Source: an uncultured Legionella sp. (GTDB lineage: Bacteria; Pseudomonadota; Gammaproteobacteria; Legionellales; Legionellaceae). Taken from it: a DNA stretch of 38,318 nt. The notes under the pieces are model-generated. The model ran no database searches, was not told where the DNA came from, and was given only the letters and a program-made list of their open reading frames with translations. Both the position numbers and the translations under genes were made by a program. Of the stretch, positions 19,057 through 27,056 are shown in pieces; positions within the stretch are counted from its first letter, which is position 1, and every line of letters starts with the position of its first letter. Location: NCBI RefSeq assembly GCF_937871865.1, contig NZ_CALMPD010000303.1, positions 1-38,318 on the forward strand, given 5' to 3'.

Positions 19057-20337
19057 TTAATTCTCAACTTGACGACAATGTGTTTCTTTTAACCCAAACA
19101 GCAATAGAAATGCAATAAATAATCCTATCGGCAAGATGATTGCAGCATGTTGGTACGCCTCTAAAAGATAAACCGGCACTCCATTAATAAGGTGCATACC
19201 ACCATAATTAGTCAATAAAGAGCTAAACAGATTTTGATACACAAGGTAGCCGCCTTGAGTCAATATAGAAATAACACTCACCGCGGTTGCAGTCATCATG
19301 GGTGAACTGCTCTCTGCAACAAGTGCATAACTGATTACCTGAGCTGAAGTAAAAAATCCAAGCAAGAAAAACAAAATGGCCATAGTGCTCAACGACACAG
19401 GAAGATACAGAACAGCTAATAAAGTTACCATAGATGCCAGTACACCAGCCTTCATCGGTAAAATCCGCACGCCCATTTTATCTGAAAGCCAACCAACCAA
19501 TGGCGCTCCAACTATAGCACCAAAAAATAACATGCCATTCACCATGGAAGCCTGCTCAGAACTCACCCCAAGTCGTTGCTCCAAATATAAAGTACCCATC
19601 ATAGCACCAAATACGGCAATTGCCATATTCATCAGGCTGGTATAAAGAGCCGCGCGTAAATACTGGGGATTTAAATAAGCCTTTCTGGCAGCTGTTCTGA
19701 TTTTAATGGGTTGACCTTCTTTTTTTATAGCGACTTCTGGTCGTTCTTTTATCCAGAAAAACATAACAATCAGCATAGCAAATCCAAGAATACCTACATT
19801 CTGTACCGCCTGCCGCCATCCGACGTAGGCAACCAGCTTGGTTAAAGGATATTGAGCCAGCATGCCGCCAGTCATTGCCATAGTAACAATAGCTCCAGTC
19901 ACTAAGGCCATACGTTTTGGGGGAAACCAATGTGATGCCAATCGAACCGGGCCTAAAAAGCAAAATGCACTTCCGATACCGGTAATAAAACGGCAGAATA
20001 AAGCAAGATAAAAAGAATGGGAATAAGCCAAAATAAATGTGCTGACGACACAAAGTGACATGGCAATCAGGATGGTATTTTTGATAGAAAATCTGTCCAG
20101 AACCATACCAGCTATAAAGAGAAAAAGAACATTAGACAGATAATAAATACTGGATAAATAGGCCATTTTATCAGCCTGTATTTGATAGTCCTGCATGATG
20201 TTTGCAGCAATGGATGCAAACATATTTCCCTGTATGAATTCATAGAAAAAAAACAGCGTCGCGGCAAAACACACTACCCAGGGCAATAAAGCTGATTTGA
20301 TATCAGCACATCCTCTAAAATCACCAACTGTCTGCAT
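19057..20337 (-). CDS. MFS transporter, Pht family, probable nucleoside uptake
   Basis: This 426-residue major facilitator protein has about twelve membrane segments and starts at ATG 20337 behind GAGGAG. The loop-2 motif reads [16 protein letters not shown], and the mid-protein copy [14 protein letters not shown]. It is a paralog of the next gene (shared FFYEFIQ/FLYEFFQ start, [12 protein letters not shown] versus SNWFPPRRQALV). Sequence style and place between deoB and tdk fit the Legionella Pht transporters PhtC/PhtD, which in L. pneumophila support thymidine uptake. Which of the two symbols belongs to which gene cannot be settled by eye. It lies 15 bases after the other transporter and 2 bases before deoB. 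Confidence 0.87.
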   Translation of the reverse strand: MQTVGDFRGCADIKSALLPWVVCFAATLFFFYEFIQGNMFASIAANIMQDYQIQADKMAYLSSIYYLSNVLFLFIAGMVLDRFSIKNTILIAMSLCVVSTFILAYSHSFYLALFCRFITGIGSAFCFLGPVRLASHWFPPKRMALVTGAIVTMAMTGGMLAQYPLTKLVAYVGWRQAVQNVGILGFAMLIVMFFWIKERPEVAIKKEGQPIKIRTAARKAYLNPQYLRAALYTSLMNMAIAVFGAMMGTLYLEQRLGVSSEQASMVNGMLFFGAIVGAPLVGWLSDKMGVRILPMKAGVLASMVTLLAVLYLPVSLSTMAILFFLLGFFTSAQVISYALVAESSSPMMTATAVSVISILTQGGYLVYQNLFSSLLTNYGGMHLINGVPVYLLEAYQHAAIILPIGLFIAFLLLFGLKETHCRQVEN

Positions 20338-20352
20338 TTTTTCTCCTCTAAA

Positions 20353-21621
20353 TTATCGTTTGCAGTATGTTTCACGGGTCATTAACACAGCAACTAAAGC
20401 TGCAACAACAGCTATGGGGAACATCCACATGGCAAATTGAAAATCTGCAACGGTATACTGTGTAACAGAAGTTCCAGCATGATGAGACATCAGATAGCCA
20501 AACATGACCTGCCCTACGCCCCCGCCGCCCATAATAATAACAGATGCGATACCAGTAGCAGCACCAGTATTTTCGGCATGGTTGCTTTCAGCAATTAATG
20601 GATAAGATATAACCTGAGTACTGGTAAAAAATCCAAGTGCAAAAAAGATAATACTCAGCATAGTTTGAGACAGTGTCACATGCATGAACAGGGGGATAAC
20701 AGTAATTAAAGTTGCTATAGCCCCGATAACCATCAGCGGCTTTCTACGTCCTTGCGAGTCAGAAAGCCAGCCAACCAATGGACAACCAACAATGCTCCCC
20801 ATAAAAATTAAGCTTACAACATTACTGGCTGCGATGTCGGGCAAATGATGAACCACTTGCAAATAACTGGCTCCCCATAACGCGCATAACACCATAATAG
20901 GTAAATTTAAAAATGAAGTAAAAATGCCGGCTAACCAATTTTGAGAATTAGATAATGCGCTGATAAAACTTGAAAGAATCTGGCCTTGATTTGTTCGAAC
21001 ACGAGCAGGAGAATCTGCCGGTCTGTCTTGTACAACAAGATAAATCCAAATCAGGAGTAAAGCACCAACAGCACCATCGATTAGTAAAGCACGGCGCCAA
21101 CCAAATAGATCGTAAAGGTAAGCAAAAGGAGTATGAGCCATCATACCGCCGATAAAGGCCATAGTAACCAAAGAACCAATGACCAAAGCCTGTCTTCGTG
21201 GCGGAAACCAATTAGAGACAAGAACCACACAGGATAAAAAACAAAATGCGTTACCAATGCCTGAGAGAAAATGGAAAAATGAAGCAAGAAGAAACGAGTT
21301 GGTCAGAGCGAAACCCACGGTTCCAACAACACAAACCAACATGGACGTCAAAATAACCTTACGTGTGGAAAATCGATCCAAAATAATTCCTGCTGGCAAC
21401 AAAAACAGAATATCTGCCCACAGATACGCACTGGACATCCAGCTTAATTGAGTTGCATCTATTTGAAATTCTTCACGTAAAGGCTGATTTATTACGTCGA
21501 AAATATTTAACTGAAAAAACTCATAGAGAAAGAATAGACCGGCTGATAAGCAGACGATCCAAGCCATTAGGTCACCACGAGGTACAAATGCTCGCGAATC
21601 TACTGCGACAGAATGCGACAC
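20353..21621 (-). CDS. MFS transporter, Pht family, probable nucleoside uptake (paralog)
   Basis: This 422-residue twelve-segment major facilitator protein starts at GTG 21621, five bases after GGAG. Motif A appears as GIILDRFSTRKVILTS and, in the second half, GWLSDSQGRRKPLMV. It is the closer transporter to tdk (48 bases away) and is probably in the same transcript. With its paralog it would bring thymidine or related nucleosides into the cytoplasm for Tdk. Transporters of this Legionella family are needed for growth-phase decisions in macrophages, which is published knowledge about Pht proteins, not something seen here. Substrate is inferred from neighbours. Confidence 0.87.
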   Translation of the reverse strand: MSHSVAVDSRAFVPRGDLMAWIVCLSAGLFFLYEFFQLNIFDVINQPLREEFQIDATQLSWMSSAYLWADILFLLPAGIILDRFSTRKVILTSMLVCVVGTVGFALTNSFLLASFFHFLSGIGNAFCFLSCVVLVSNWFPPRRQALVIGSLVTMAFIGGMMAHTPFAYLYDLFGWRRALLIDGAVGALLLIWIYLVVQDRPADSPARVRTNQGQILSSFISALSNSQNWLAGIFTSFLNLPIMVLCALWGASYLQVVHHLPDIAASNVVSLIFMGSIVGCPLVGWLSDSQGRRKPLMVIGAIATLITVIPLFMHVTLSQTMLSIIFFALGFFTSTQVISYPLIAESNHAENTGAATGIASVIIMGGGGVGQVMFGYLMSHHAGTSVTQYTVADFQFAMWMFPIAVVAALVAVLMTRETYCKR

Positions 21622-21669
21622 TATAACTCCTTATCCAGGCCGAAAAGTTGCGGCGGATTATAACAAAAT

Positions 21670-22299
21670 TTAAACGGAATTGGTATCTTTATTGAACAAT
21701 TTATTATTATTTTCTAAAAATCCCGCCTCACCGCGTTTAAAATGCAAGCGACACGTGGAAACATAAGATTCATTTCCACCAATTAAAACCTGTTCCCCTT
21801 CTACTACAGCTTTGCCTTCATCATCGATTCTCATATTCATGATGGCTTTGCGCCCGCAATGACAAATCGTTTTTAATTCAATCAGCTCATCAGCCCAGGC
21901 TAGCAAGTGCTGGCTACCAGGAAATAATTCACCTCTGAAATCAGTTCGTAAACCATAAGCAAGTACCGGTATAGACAGATTGTCGGTAATTTCGGTTAAC
22001 TGATGCACCTGTTCACGAGTCAAAAATTGTGCTTCATCAATAAGAACGCAGGCATACTTAGTCCCTTGTTGCTGGAACTCTTGAGTTATTACATGTAAAT
22101 CATCGCGGTCGCTGAATGCGAACGCTTGTTCTGTGAGACCTATACGCGAGCTGATAGTACCAAATTGATAACGCGTATCGATTAATGGGGTAAATAACAG
22201 AGTCTGCATGCCTCGTTCTCTGTAATTATGACTGGATTGTAACAAAACAGTGCTTTTACCAGCATTCATTGCAGCATAATAGAAATATAATTTCGCCAT
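21670..22299 (-). CDS. tdk: Thymidine kinase
   Basis: Type II thymidine kinase phosphorylates thymidine to dTMP with ATP. The 209-residue protein shows the P-loop MNAGKST (11-17), the catalytic-base motif DEAQF (Glu89), the sugar/base-binding [12 protein letters not shown] (115-126), and zinc ligands Cys146, Cys148, Cys183 and His186. ATG 22299 has no strong ribosome site. It leads the salvage cluster, and its product would trap nucleosides imported by the two downstream MFS proteins. Confidence 0.97.
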   Translation of the reverse strand: MAKLYFYYAAMNAGKSTVLLQSSHNYRERGMQTLLFTPLIDTRYQFGTISSRIGLTEQAFAFSDRDDLHVITQEFQQQGTKYACVLIDEAQFLTREQVHQLTEITDNLSIPVLAYGLRTDFRGELFPGSQHLLAWADELIELKTICHCGRKAIMNMRIDDEGKAVVEGEQVLIGGNESYVSTCRLHFKRGEAGFLENNNKLFNKDTNSV

Positions 22300-22365
22300 G
22301 TAATTTTTTATTAATCTGGATTGGGGCGCTACTTTACTATGAGTTGCATCGAGAAACTACCGCTA

Positions 22366-22389
22366 GCTTGAATTAAATTCTATTCAAGC
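22366..22389 (-). terminator. Weak hairpin after the glycosyltransferase gene
   Basis: GCTTGAAT and ATTCAAGC pair around an eight-base loop in the gap between the glycosyltransferase stop and tdk. There is no T-run, so termination is uncertain. Confidence 0.3.
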
Positions 22390-22423
22390 CAAGCCACAAC
22401 CACTGATGCTTACAGTTAATCCT

Positions 22424-23908
22424 CTAACAATTCAGTACTGGGCTGTGCATCAACAATAAATTAACTTTTTTATGACGAATGATTTTAATCTGGGTAAATT
22501 TTGAAAATAATTCAGAGGGAATATCGCCAACATTACGTGAATCTATCACAAAATAATTATCCAGATGATTAGAAAGTAAAGCGCATAACTGATGCAAATC
22601 CCGCGTCGCTTTAACTTTTCCAGACGAATAAAATTGTGCCGAAAACCAGACATCAAGATCCCAATAAACAAGATGGCTTCCAGGTGTCGGGTGCTGATTC
22701 AACCACGCAGTAATCATTGGCTTTTGTGTTTTGGCCACAAGCTCAGGTTTTAACTCAAACACCAAAGTGGCGGCAAGAAAGCCCACACCACATAATGCAG
22801 CGGAACGAAGGAGCAGTTTACCTTTCACAAGGGATTGATTCGAGCGCATCCAGACTTCAGTAAAAAACAATGCAAAAGCAGGTAAAGAAGGAAACACATA
22901 AGGATAGATTATATTGCTGGAGAAGGTAAAAAAACACAGTGGGCCTGCCATACAAATGAAAATATAACTCATCCATCCATCATCATCACGAAAAAAAGAG
23001 GGTAACGATGCAGCATTTTTTAAAAGCCATACTCCTCCCAAAATACTCCAGGGAAGAATACCAATTAAAGCATAAACCCAGATCATTCCTAGAGGTTCAT
23101 GATGCACCATCCCATATTTGTCTCCGGTCCAACCTGGTATTAAAAACCGATTTAAATGCTCACCAATGATAAAATAATTCAGGAACCCAGGAGTTCTTAG
23201 TTCAGCAAGTACATACCAAGGAAGTGCTATGGCCAAAAGAATCAAAGTACCTTTTATCCAAGGAAGTCTTTTCCAAAGATTAATCCATTCATTACGCAAC
23301 AAAACCCAGAAGAATATCGGGAGAGCCACCAATACTACTGCAACAGGGCCTTTAGCTAATAACCCCAATGCCAAAGCGATAAAGAACCAATAAGACCAGA
23401 TTTTACTGTTATTAACCAGAGCATGCCAAAAAGAAACCAATGCCAGAGTAGTGCAAAAGACGAGAGACGGATCCGTCATTACTGTACCCGCATCAAGATA
23501 AAAATATAAAGAGCCAGCAAGCACTAAGGTGGCAATCGTGGCGGCCATAGAACCGCTTTGTTTTTTCGCTAAATCCCATATAAGCCAGAGTACCCCCATT
23601 GATAACAATAAACCAGGCAAGCGAGCTGCGAATTCATTAACCCCCAATAATTTCATAGAAATGGCAGATAACCAGACAGACAAAGGAGGTTTTGCCCAGA
23701 AAGGAACCCCATAATCATGCTGCGGTGTAATCCAGTTACCGGTTTCGAGCATTTTACGCGCTATTTCACCATAGCGTGCCTCACTAGGATCATTTAGAGG
23801 AATCAAATAACTGACGATTATTCGACACAGCAACAGAAAAAGCAGTACAAATAAGGCATGGGTAAAGAATTGTTGTTGCTGTTGCTGATCATCATTTTTT
23901 ATATTCAA
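22424..23908 (-). CDS. ArnT-like GT-C glycosyltransferase (GT39/GT83 type)
   Basis: The protein has about 494 residues and ten or more membrane segments. The first periplasmic loop DPSEARYGEIARKMLETGNW resembles the lipid-phosphate-sugar binding loop of ArnT and protein mannosyltransferases (D-E-x-R-Y in ArnT). PFWAKPPLSVWL corresponds to the conserved EKPP region. It probably moves a sugar from an undecaprenyl- or dolichyl-type carrier to lipid A or another envelope target in the periplasm; the acceptor is unknown. TTG 23908 is chosen because GAGG lies six bases upstream. TTG 23920 (four codons longer) is also possible, and no ATG is available near the N-terminus. A run of six Gln sits near the start. 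It stands upstream of tdk with a 124-base gap. Confidence 0.83.
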   Translation of the reverse strand: MNIKNDDQQQQQQFFTHALFVLLFLLLCRIIVSYLIPLNDPSEARYGEIARKMLETGNWITPQHDYGVPFWAKPPLSVWLSAISMKLLGVNEFAARLPGLLLSMGVLWLIWDLAKKQSGSMAATIATLVLAGSLYFYLDAGTVMTDPSLVFCTTLALVSFWHALVNNSKIWSYWFFIALALGLLAKGPVAVVLVALPIFFWVLLRNEWINLWKRLPWIKGTLILLAIALPWYVLAELRTPGFLNYFIIGEHLNRFLIPGWTGDKYGMVHHEPLGMIWVYALIGILPWSILGGVWLLKNAASLPSFFRDDDGWMSYIFICMAGPLCFFTFSSNIIYPYVFPSLPAFALFFTEVWMRSNQSLVKGKLLLRSAALCGVGFLAATLVFELKPELVAKTQKPMITAWLNQHPTPGSHLVYWDLDVWFSAQFYSSGKVKATRDLHQLCALLSNHLDNYFVIDSRNVGDIPSELFSKFTQIKIIRHKKVNLLLMHSPVLNC

Positions 23909-23984
23909 AATATACCTCAAAACCTGACTCTATTTAAAATTCATTGCCAGCAAAAAGCTGCACCCGCTGGACTGCACTTCGTTT

Positions 23985-24065
23985 AGCACCAGCCTACAGA
24001 AGATGGTGCACTTCAGCCCGAAACAGACCTGAATGTAGGCTGGTGCTGAGTTTACGAAACTCAGC
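23985..24065. repeat. Double inverted-repeat element
   Basis: AGCACCAGCCTACA (23985-23998) pairs with TGTAGGCTGGTGCT (24034-24047), and a second perfect hairpin follows at once, GCTGAGTTT-ACG-AAACTCAGC (24045-24065). It lies between divergent genes, in the 23909-24319 gap, which otherwise holds only the promoter region of the next gene. It looks like a small dispersed palindromic repeat. Confidence 0.6.
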
Positions 24066-24222
24066 AATAGAGCACCTATAAAAACCATATGATTCTAAAA
24101 GCGCATTATGCTACTCCTTATACAAATTAGATCAATGCTATTTTTGTTTCAGCCTCTCATTAAATCAAAAAAACAGACTTAACTAATTGATATAAAGTAA
24201 TAATTTATTAAAGCACGCAGTG

Positions 24223-24228
24223 TATAAT
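24223..24228 (+). promoter_or_regulatory. Probable -10 box for the 467-residue protein gene
   Basis: A consensus TATAAT lies 92 bases before ATG 24320. It overlaps the earliest in-frame ATG (24227), which argues against that ATG as the real start. No good -35 is seen at normal spacing. Confidence 0.4.
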
Positions 24229-24319
24229 GAAAATACATGACGTAAAGAAAAGTTTAGTTTACACTGGGTGCTGTAAGTGTTTCTTACATTATATCGTTTT
24301 GGAATTTATGGAGAATAAC

Positions 24320-25723
24320 ATGACGTTTGCTTTAAAGGATTTTGAATATCTTAAAAAACATTTTAATGATTGCGTTGAATTTGTACTGAAACGTGACCAT
24401 AAAGAAAAAATTGCAGATCTGCCTAGCAGAAGACGAGATGAACTGCAATTTTTAACCACTGTAATTGCTGAACTGGATAAGCAGATTGCAGTTCTAAACA
24501 TCGACAAGCAACTTGAGCGCGTAAAAATAGAATCCCGTGCAGATAAACGTGCTGAATTATTAAAGCCTTACGTCAATATCCTTTATGGTGCGATGTTAAT
24601 TACCAATCAGGATATTGTGAAGAGGATGCATAGTGGTGAAAGCACCAGTAAAGTGCTTGATCGTTTGAATATTGCTATGGGTCTGGACAAAGGCAAGCCC
24701 AGCGACACACAATTTGATACATTTTTTAAATCAATAAATAATTTTTTAAATCTTATCTATGCGGACAATGATTCTCGCAAAGGTTTTAAAAAAGAACATA
24801 TTTTGCAAACAGTACCAGCTCTTAAGTTAGTGCAATTCGCAAAAATTGGTTTCGAGCTCGAAGAAGCCACCCAAAAAACCATTCACGTTGCTTTGCCATT
24901 TGATGGAAAATCTCAAACCGATGGCAGTTGGTATAAACCAGCCCAATCAGTATCAGCTTTAATAGTAGCCCCCTTTACCTCTTTCGCAGCTTTAAAAAAA
25001 TCGCTTCATCAATTAATTATTGCCGAAACAGCAGACAAAAACTCAGCAGCCATTAGTGAACTTGATACAAAAAGAGCAGCCCAGCTCCAATTTCTGGACA
25101 ATCTGGCACAAAGCCTTTCAGAATCTAAAGCTGATGCGATTCAAGAAACAGAAAAAATGGCCATCCTTGCCGGAGCAATGCATATTGTACGCGGACAAAT
25201 TGCCATAGAATATAAATACGAACCATTAACTCATACCGATTTTAGCCCAACTATGATGAGTAATGGATCAATAGTCCACACCGAATTAACTAAAATTCTA
25301 AATGCCAAAACGACCAGTGTACAGGATATTGAAGCATTGATTTTTGCTGCAAATCAGTACATTCACCATCTGACTATTGAAAAAACTGTAACTAAAAGCG
25401 CATCTGTTGAAGCAATAAGAACCAAACATTTGTTTTCTGAGATCTCTGGTTTTTCTTTAGTGACCATCCTGGAATTAGCACAAAACATGATTAGATCATG
25501 CCGTGATAAAGCCATCGATTTCTGCTTAGGCGAATTGAACAAAGAAATTAAAGAGCAAGAAGCATTATTACCTCAAAAGCCCTCTTATTTTGCCAGTATT
25601 TATAACATGTGGGGCACTTCTAAGAAACCAGTAGTGGTAGAAGATGATAATGACGTGGAAGATCAGATTGCTGCAACTATAGAGACCGAAGCAAATTCAA
25701 AAGGCCACTTTCAACCCAGTTAA
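24320..25723 (+). CDS. Unknown helical protein with an internal duplication
   Basis: ATG 24320 is chosen as start because GGAG lies six bases upstream; the longest reading frame (from 24227) would begin inside a TATAAT box. The product is 467 residues, soluble, rich in Lys, Glu and Ala, and predicted almost entirely helical. Two halves look related: RRRDELQFLTTVIAELDKQI (about 40-60) followed by ILYGAMLITNQDI, and TKRAAQLQFLDNLAQSLSES (about 249-268) followed by ILAGAMHIVRGQI. The C-terminal 40 residues are acidic (VVVEDDNDVEDQ and ETEANS), which resembles the glutamate-rich tails of some Dot/Icm substrates. I do not recognise the family. Single-gene unit with its own promoter and terminator. 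Confidence 0.75.
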   Translation: MTFALKDFEYLKKHFNDCVEFVLKRDHKEKIADLPSRRRDELQFLTTVIAELDKQIAVLNIDKQLERVKIESRADKRAELLKPYVNILYGAMLITNQDIVKRMHSGESTSKVLDRLNIAMGLDKGKPSDTQFDTFFKSINNFLNLIYADNDSRKGFKKEHILQTVPALKLVQFAKIGFELEEATQKTIHVALPFDGKSQTDGSWYKPAQSVSALIVAPFTSFAALKKSLHQLIIAETADKNSAAISELDTKRAAQLQFLDNLAQSLSESKADAIQETEKMAILAGAMHIVRGQIAIEYKYEPLTHTDFSPTMMSNGSIVHTELTKILNAKTTSVQDIEALIFAANQYIHHLTIEKTVTKSASVEAIRTKHLFSEISGFSLVTILELAQNMIRSCRDKAIDFCLGELNKEIKEQEALLPQKPSYFASIYNMWGTSKKPVVVEDDNDVEDQIAATIETEANSKGHFQPS

Positions 25724-25762
25724 TTGAATAAAGCATCTGAGTTATCCTATTAGTATTCTTTA

Positions 25763-25798
25763 AAGCAGCAGAAATTATTCTTTAATTATCTGCTGCTT
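25763..25798 (+). terminator. Hairpin terminator
   Basis: AAGCAGCAGA (25763-25772) pairs perfectly with TCTGCTGCTT (25789-25798), 40 bases after the stop of the upstream gene. The following bases are A+T-rich but not a clean T-run. Confidence 0.5.
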
Positions 25799-25917
25799 AA
25801 TAGTACTTATTATGATTATTTATCTATAATATCAATTGGCATAAGCCATTGAGCATAATTTTTGTTACAATAACATCACTAAATTAATCGATTCACTTTA
25901 ACTACAGTCAATTTCTA

Positions 25918-26820
25918 ATGAAAATCAAATCAGTTACCAATAAGATCATCCTAAGCTTTACTTTATTAATGCTCATCACCACACTTTCTTTTGCACACAA
26001 AAAAGAAATAGCCATCACGATTGATGATTTACCCTTCGTCGGTGAATACAGAAACTTTCATTTGAATATGATGTTGGAAACACTGAAAGAACAACAGGTC
26101 CCGGCTACCGGATTTATCATTGCCAAAGAGGTTAGAAATGATAACTGGGACATACTACAAAAATTTCGTGATGCGGGATTCGGATTAGGGAACCATACCT
26201 ATTCTCACGCGAATCTGAACATACTTGACACTAAAGACTACATCAACGAAATTAGAAAAGCCGATAAGATTTTGTCACCAGTGATGACTGAACCTAAATA
26301 TTTCCGATATCCCTACCTGGCAATGAGCAATGGTGAGAAAAGAAATAAAATATTATGTTATCTTGCCAAAAAGAACTATCAGGTAGCTCCTATTACCGTA
26401 GACAGTAAAGATTTTGTGTTTAATCAACGCTTGTTATCAGTACCTGAATTAAACAGACGTAGTTATCTTGGAGAAATGCAACCTCTTTACCTGGATTTTA
26501 TCTGGCAGCAGACACTAAAAGCAGAAGCACACACAGCGTATCATCATAACCCGGATCAGGCACAGATTCTGTTGATTCATGCCAATTTACTTAACGCCTA
26601 TGTTTTGCCCGATATTATTAAGCTATACAAAGAGAAAGGTTATACTTTCGTAACCTTGGAAGACGCTTTAAAAACATTTAAAGACTCTGCTCATTGCCCT
26701 ACTACAAACGCAAAAAACAACGTTAGCGTAAAACCTAAACTGGTTGCCCAAAACAAGCCGAAAGTTAATTCAGCGCCACAAGCTGACAACAATATAGAAT
26801 CCTTTGTTGATTGGGATTAG
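25918..26820 (+). CDS. Secreted polysaccharide deacetylase-like protein (NodB fold)
   Basis: The 300-residue protein starts with a signal peptide (residues 1-26, cleavage near SFA-HKK). The NodB/CE4 motifs are present: TIDDLP with Asp36 and Asp37, NHTYSH with metal ligands His93 and His97, FRYPY with Arg130, and LLIHANLLN near residue 221. Family members remove N- or O-acetyl groups from chitin, peptidoglycan or other polysaccharides using a divalent metal; the substrate here is not known. The last 45 residues form a Lys/Asn-rich tail outside the domain. The ATG at 25918 lacks a good ribosome site. It points toward the TPR gene, with a strong hairpin between them. Confidence 0.9.
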   Translation: MKIKSVTNKIILSFTLLMLITTLSFAHKKEIAITIDDLPFVGEYRNFHLNMMLETLKEQQVPATGFIIAKEVRNDNWDILQKFRDAGFGLGNHTYSHANLNILDTKDYINEIRKADKILSPVMTEPKYFRYPYLAMSNGEKRNKILCYLAKKNYQVAPITVDSKDFVFNQRLLSVPELNRRSYLGEMQPLYLDFIWQQTLKAEAHTAYHHNPDQAQILLIHANLLNAYVLPDIIKLYKEKGYTFVTLEDALKTFKDSAHCPTTNAKNNVSVKPKLVAQNKPKVNSAPQADNNIESFVDWD

Positions 26821-26845
26821 CGTTCCTTTATTTTGAATGAACTGA

Positions 26846-26874
26846 TTGCATCCAGGCTCTCTGCCTGGATGCAA
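26846..26874 (+). terminator. Perfect 12-bp hairpin between convergent genes
   Basis: TTGCATCCAGGC, loop TCTCT, then GCCTGGATGCAA. It lies 26 bases past the deacetylase stop and upstream of the end of the convergent TPR gene. It lacks a T-run on either strand, yet position and stability suggest a transcription stop. Confidence 0.55.
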
Positions 26875-26909
26875 AAGACAAGATCTCACTTAGTTGCAAT
26901 AAAATTACT

Positions 26910-26998
26910 GTACCGAATTACCATGGCTTGACCACGACATCGAGATATCCCAACCTGAGCGTTTATCGCTGGATACCACGGAATAAGCCGCGGTAATT
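26910..26998. repeat. Palindromic dispersed repeat
   Basis: AATTACCATGGCTTGACCACG near the left end pairs imperfectly with GGATACCACGGAATAAGCCG and CGGTAATT at 26971-26998, leaving a 30-base centre. One arm recurs at 17730-17764 (GTACCGAATTACC...TGACCACG). It looks like a small non-coding repeat family. Confidence 0.6.
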
Positions 26999-27056
26999 AG
27001 CTAGAGGCAAAAGCTCTCAGATTATCGATGCGTAGCCAAAGAAGTAATTACGAAAC

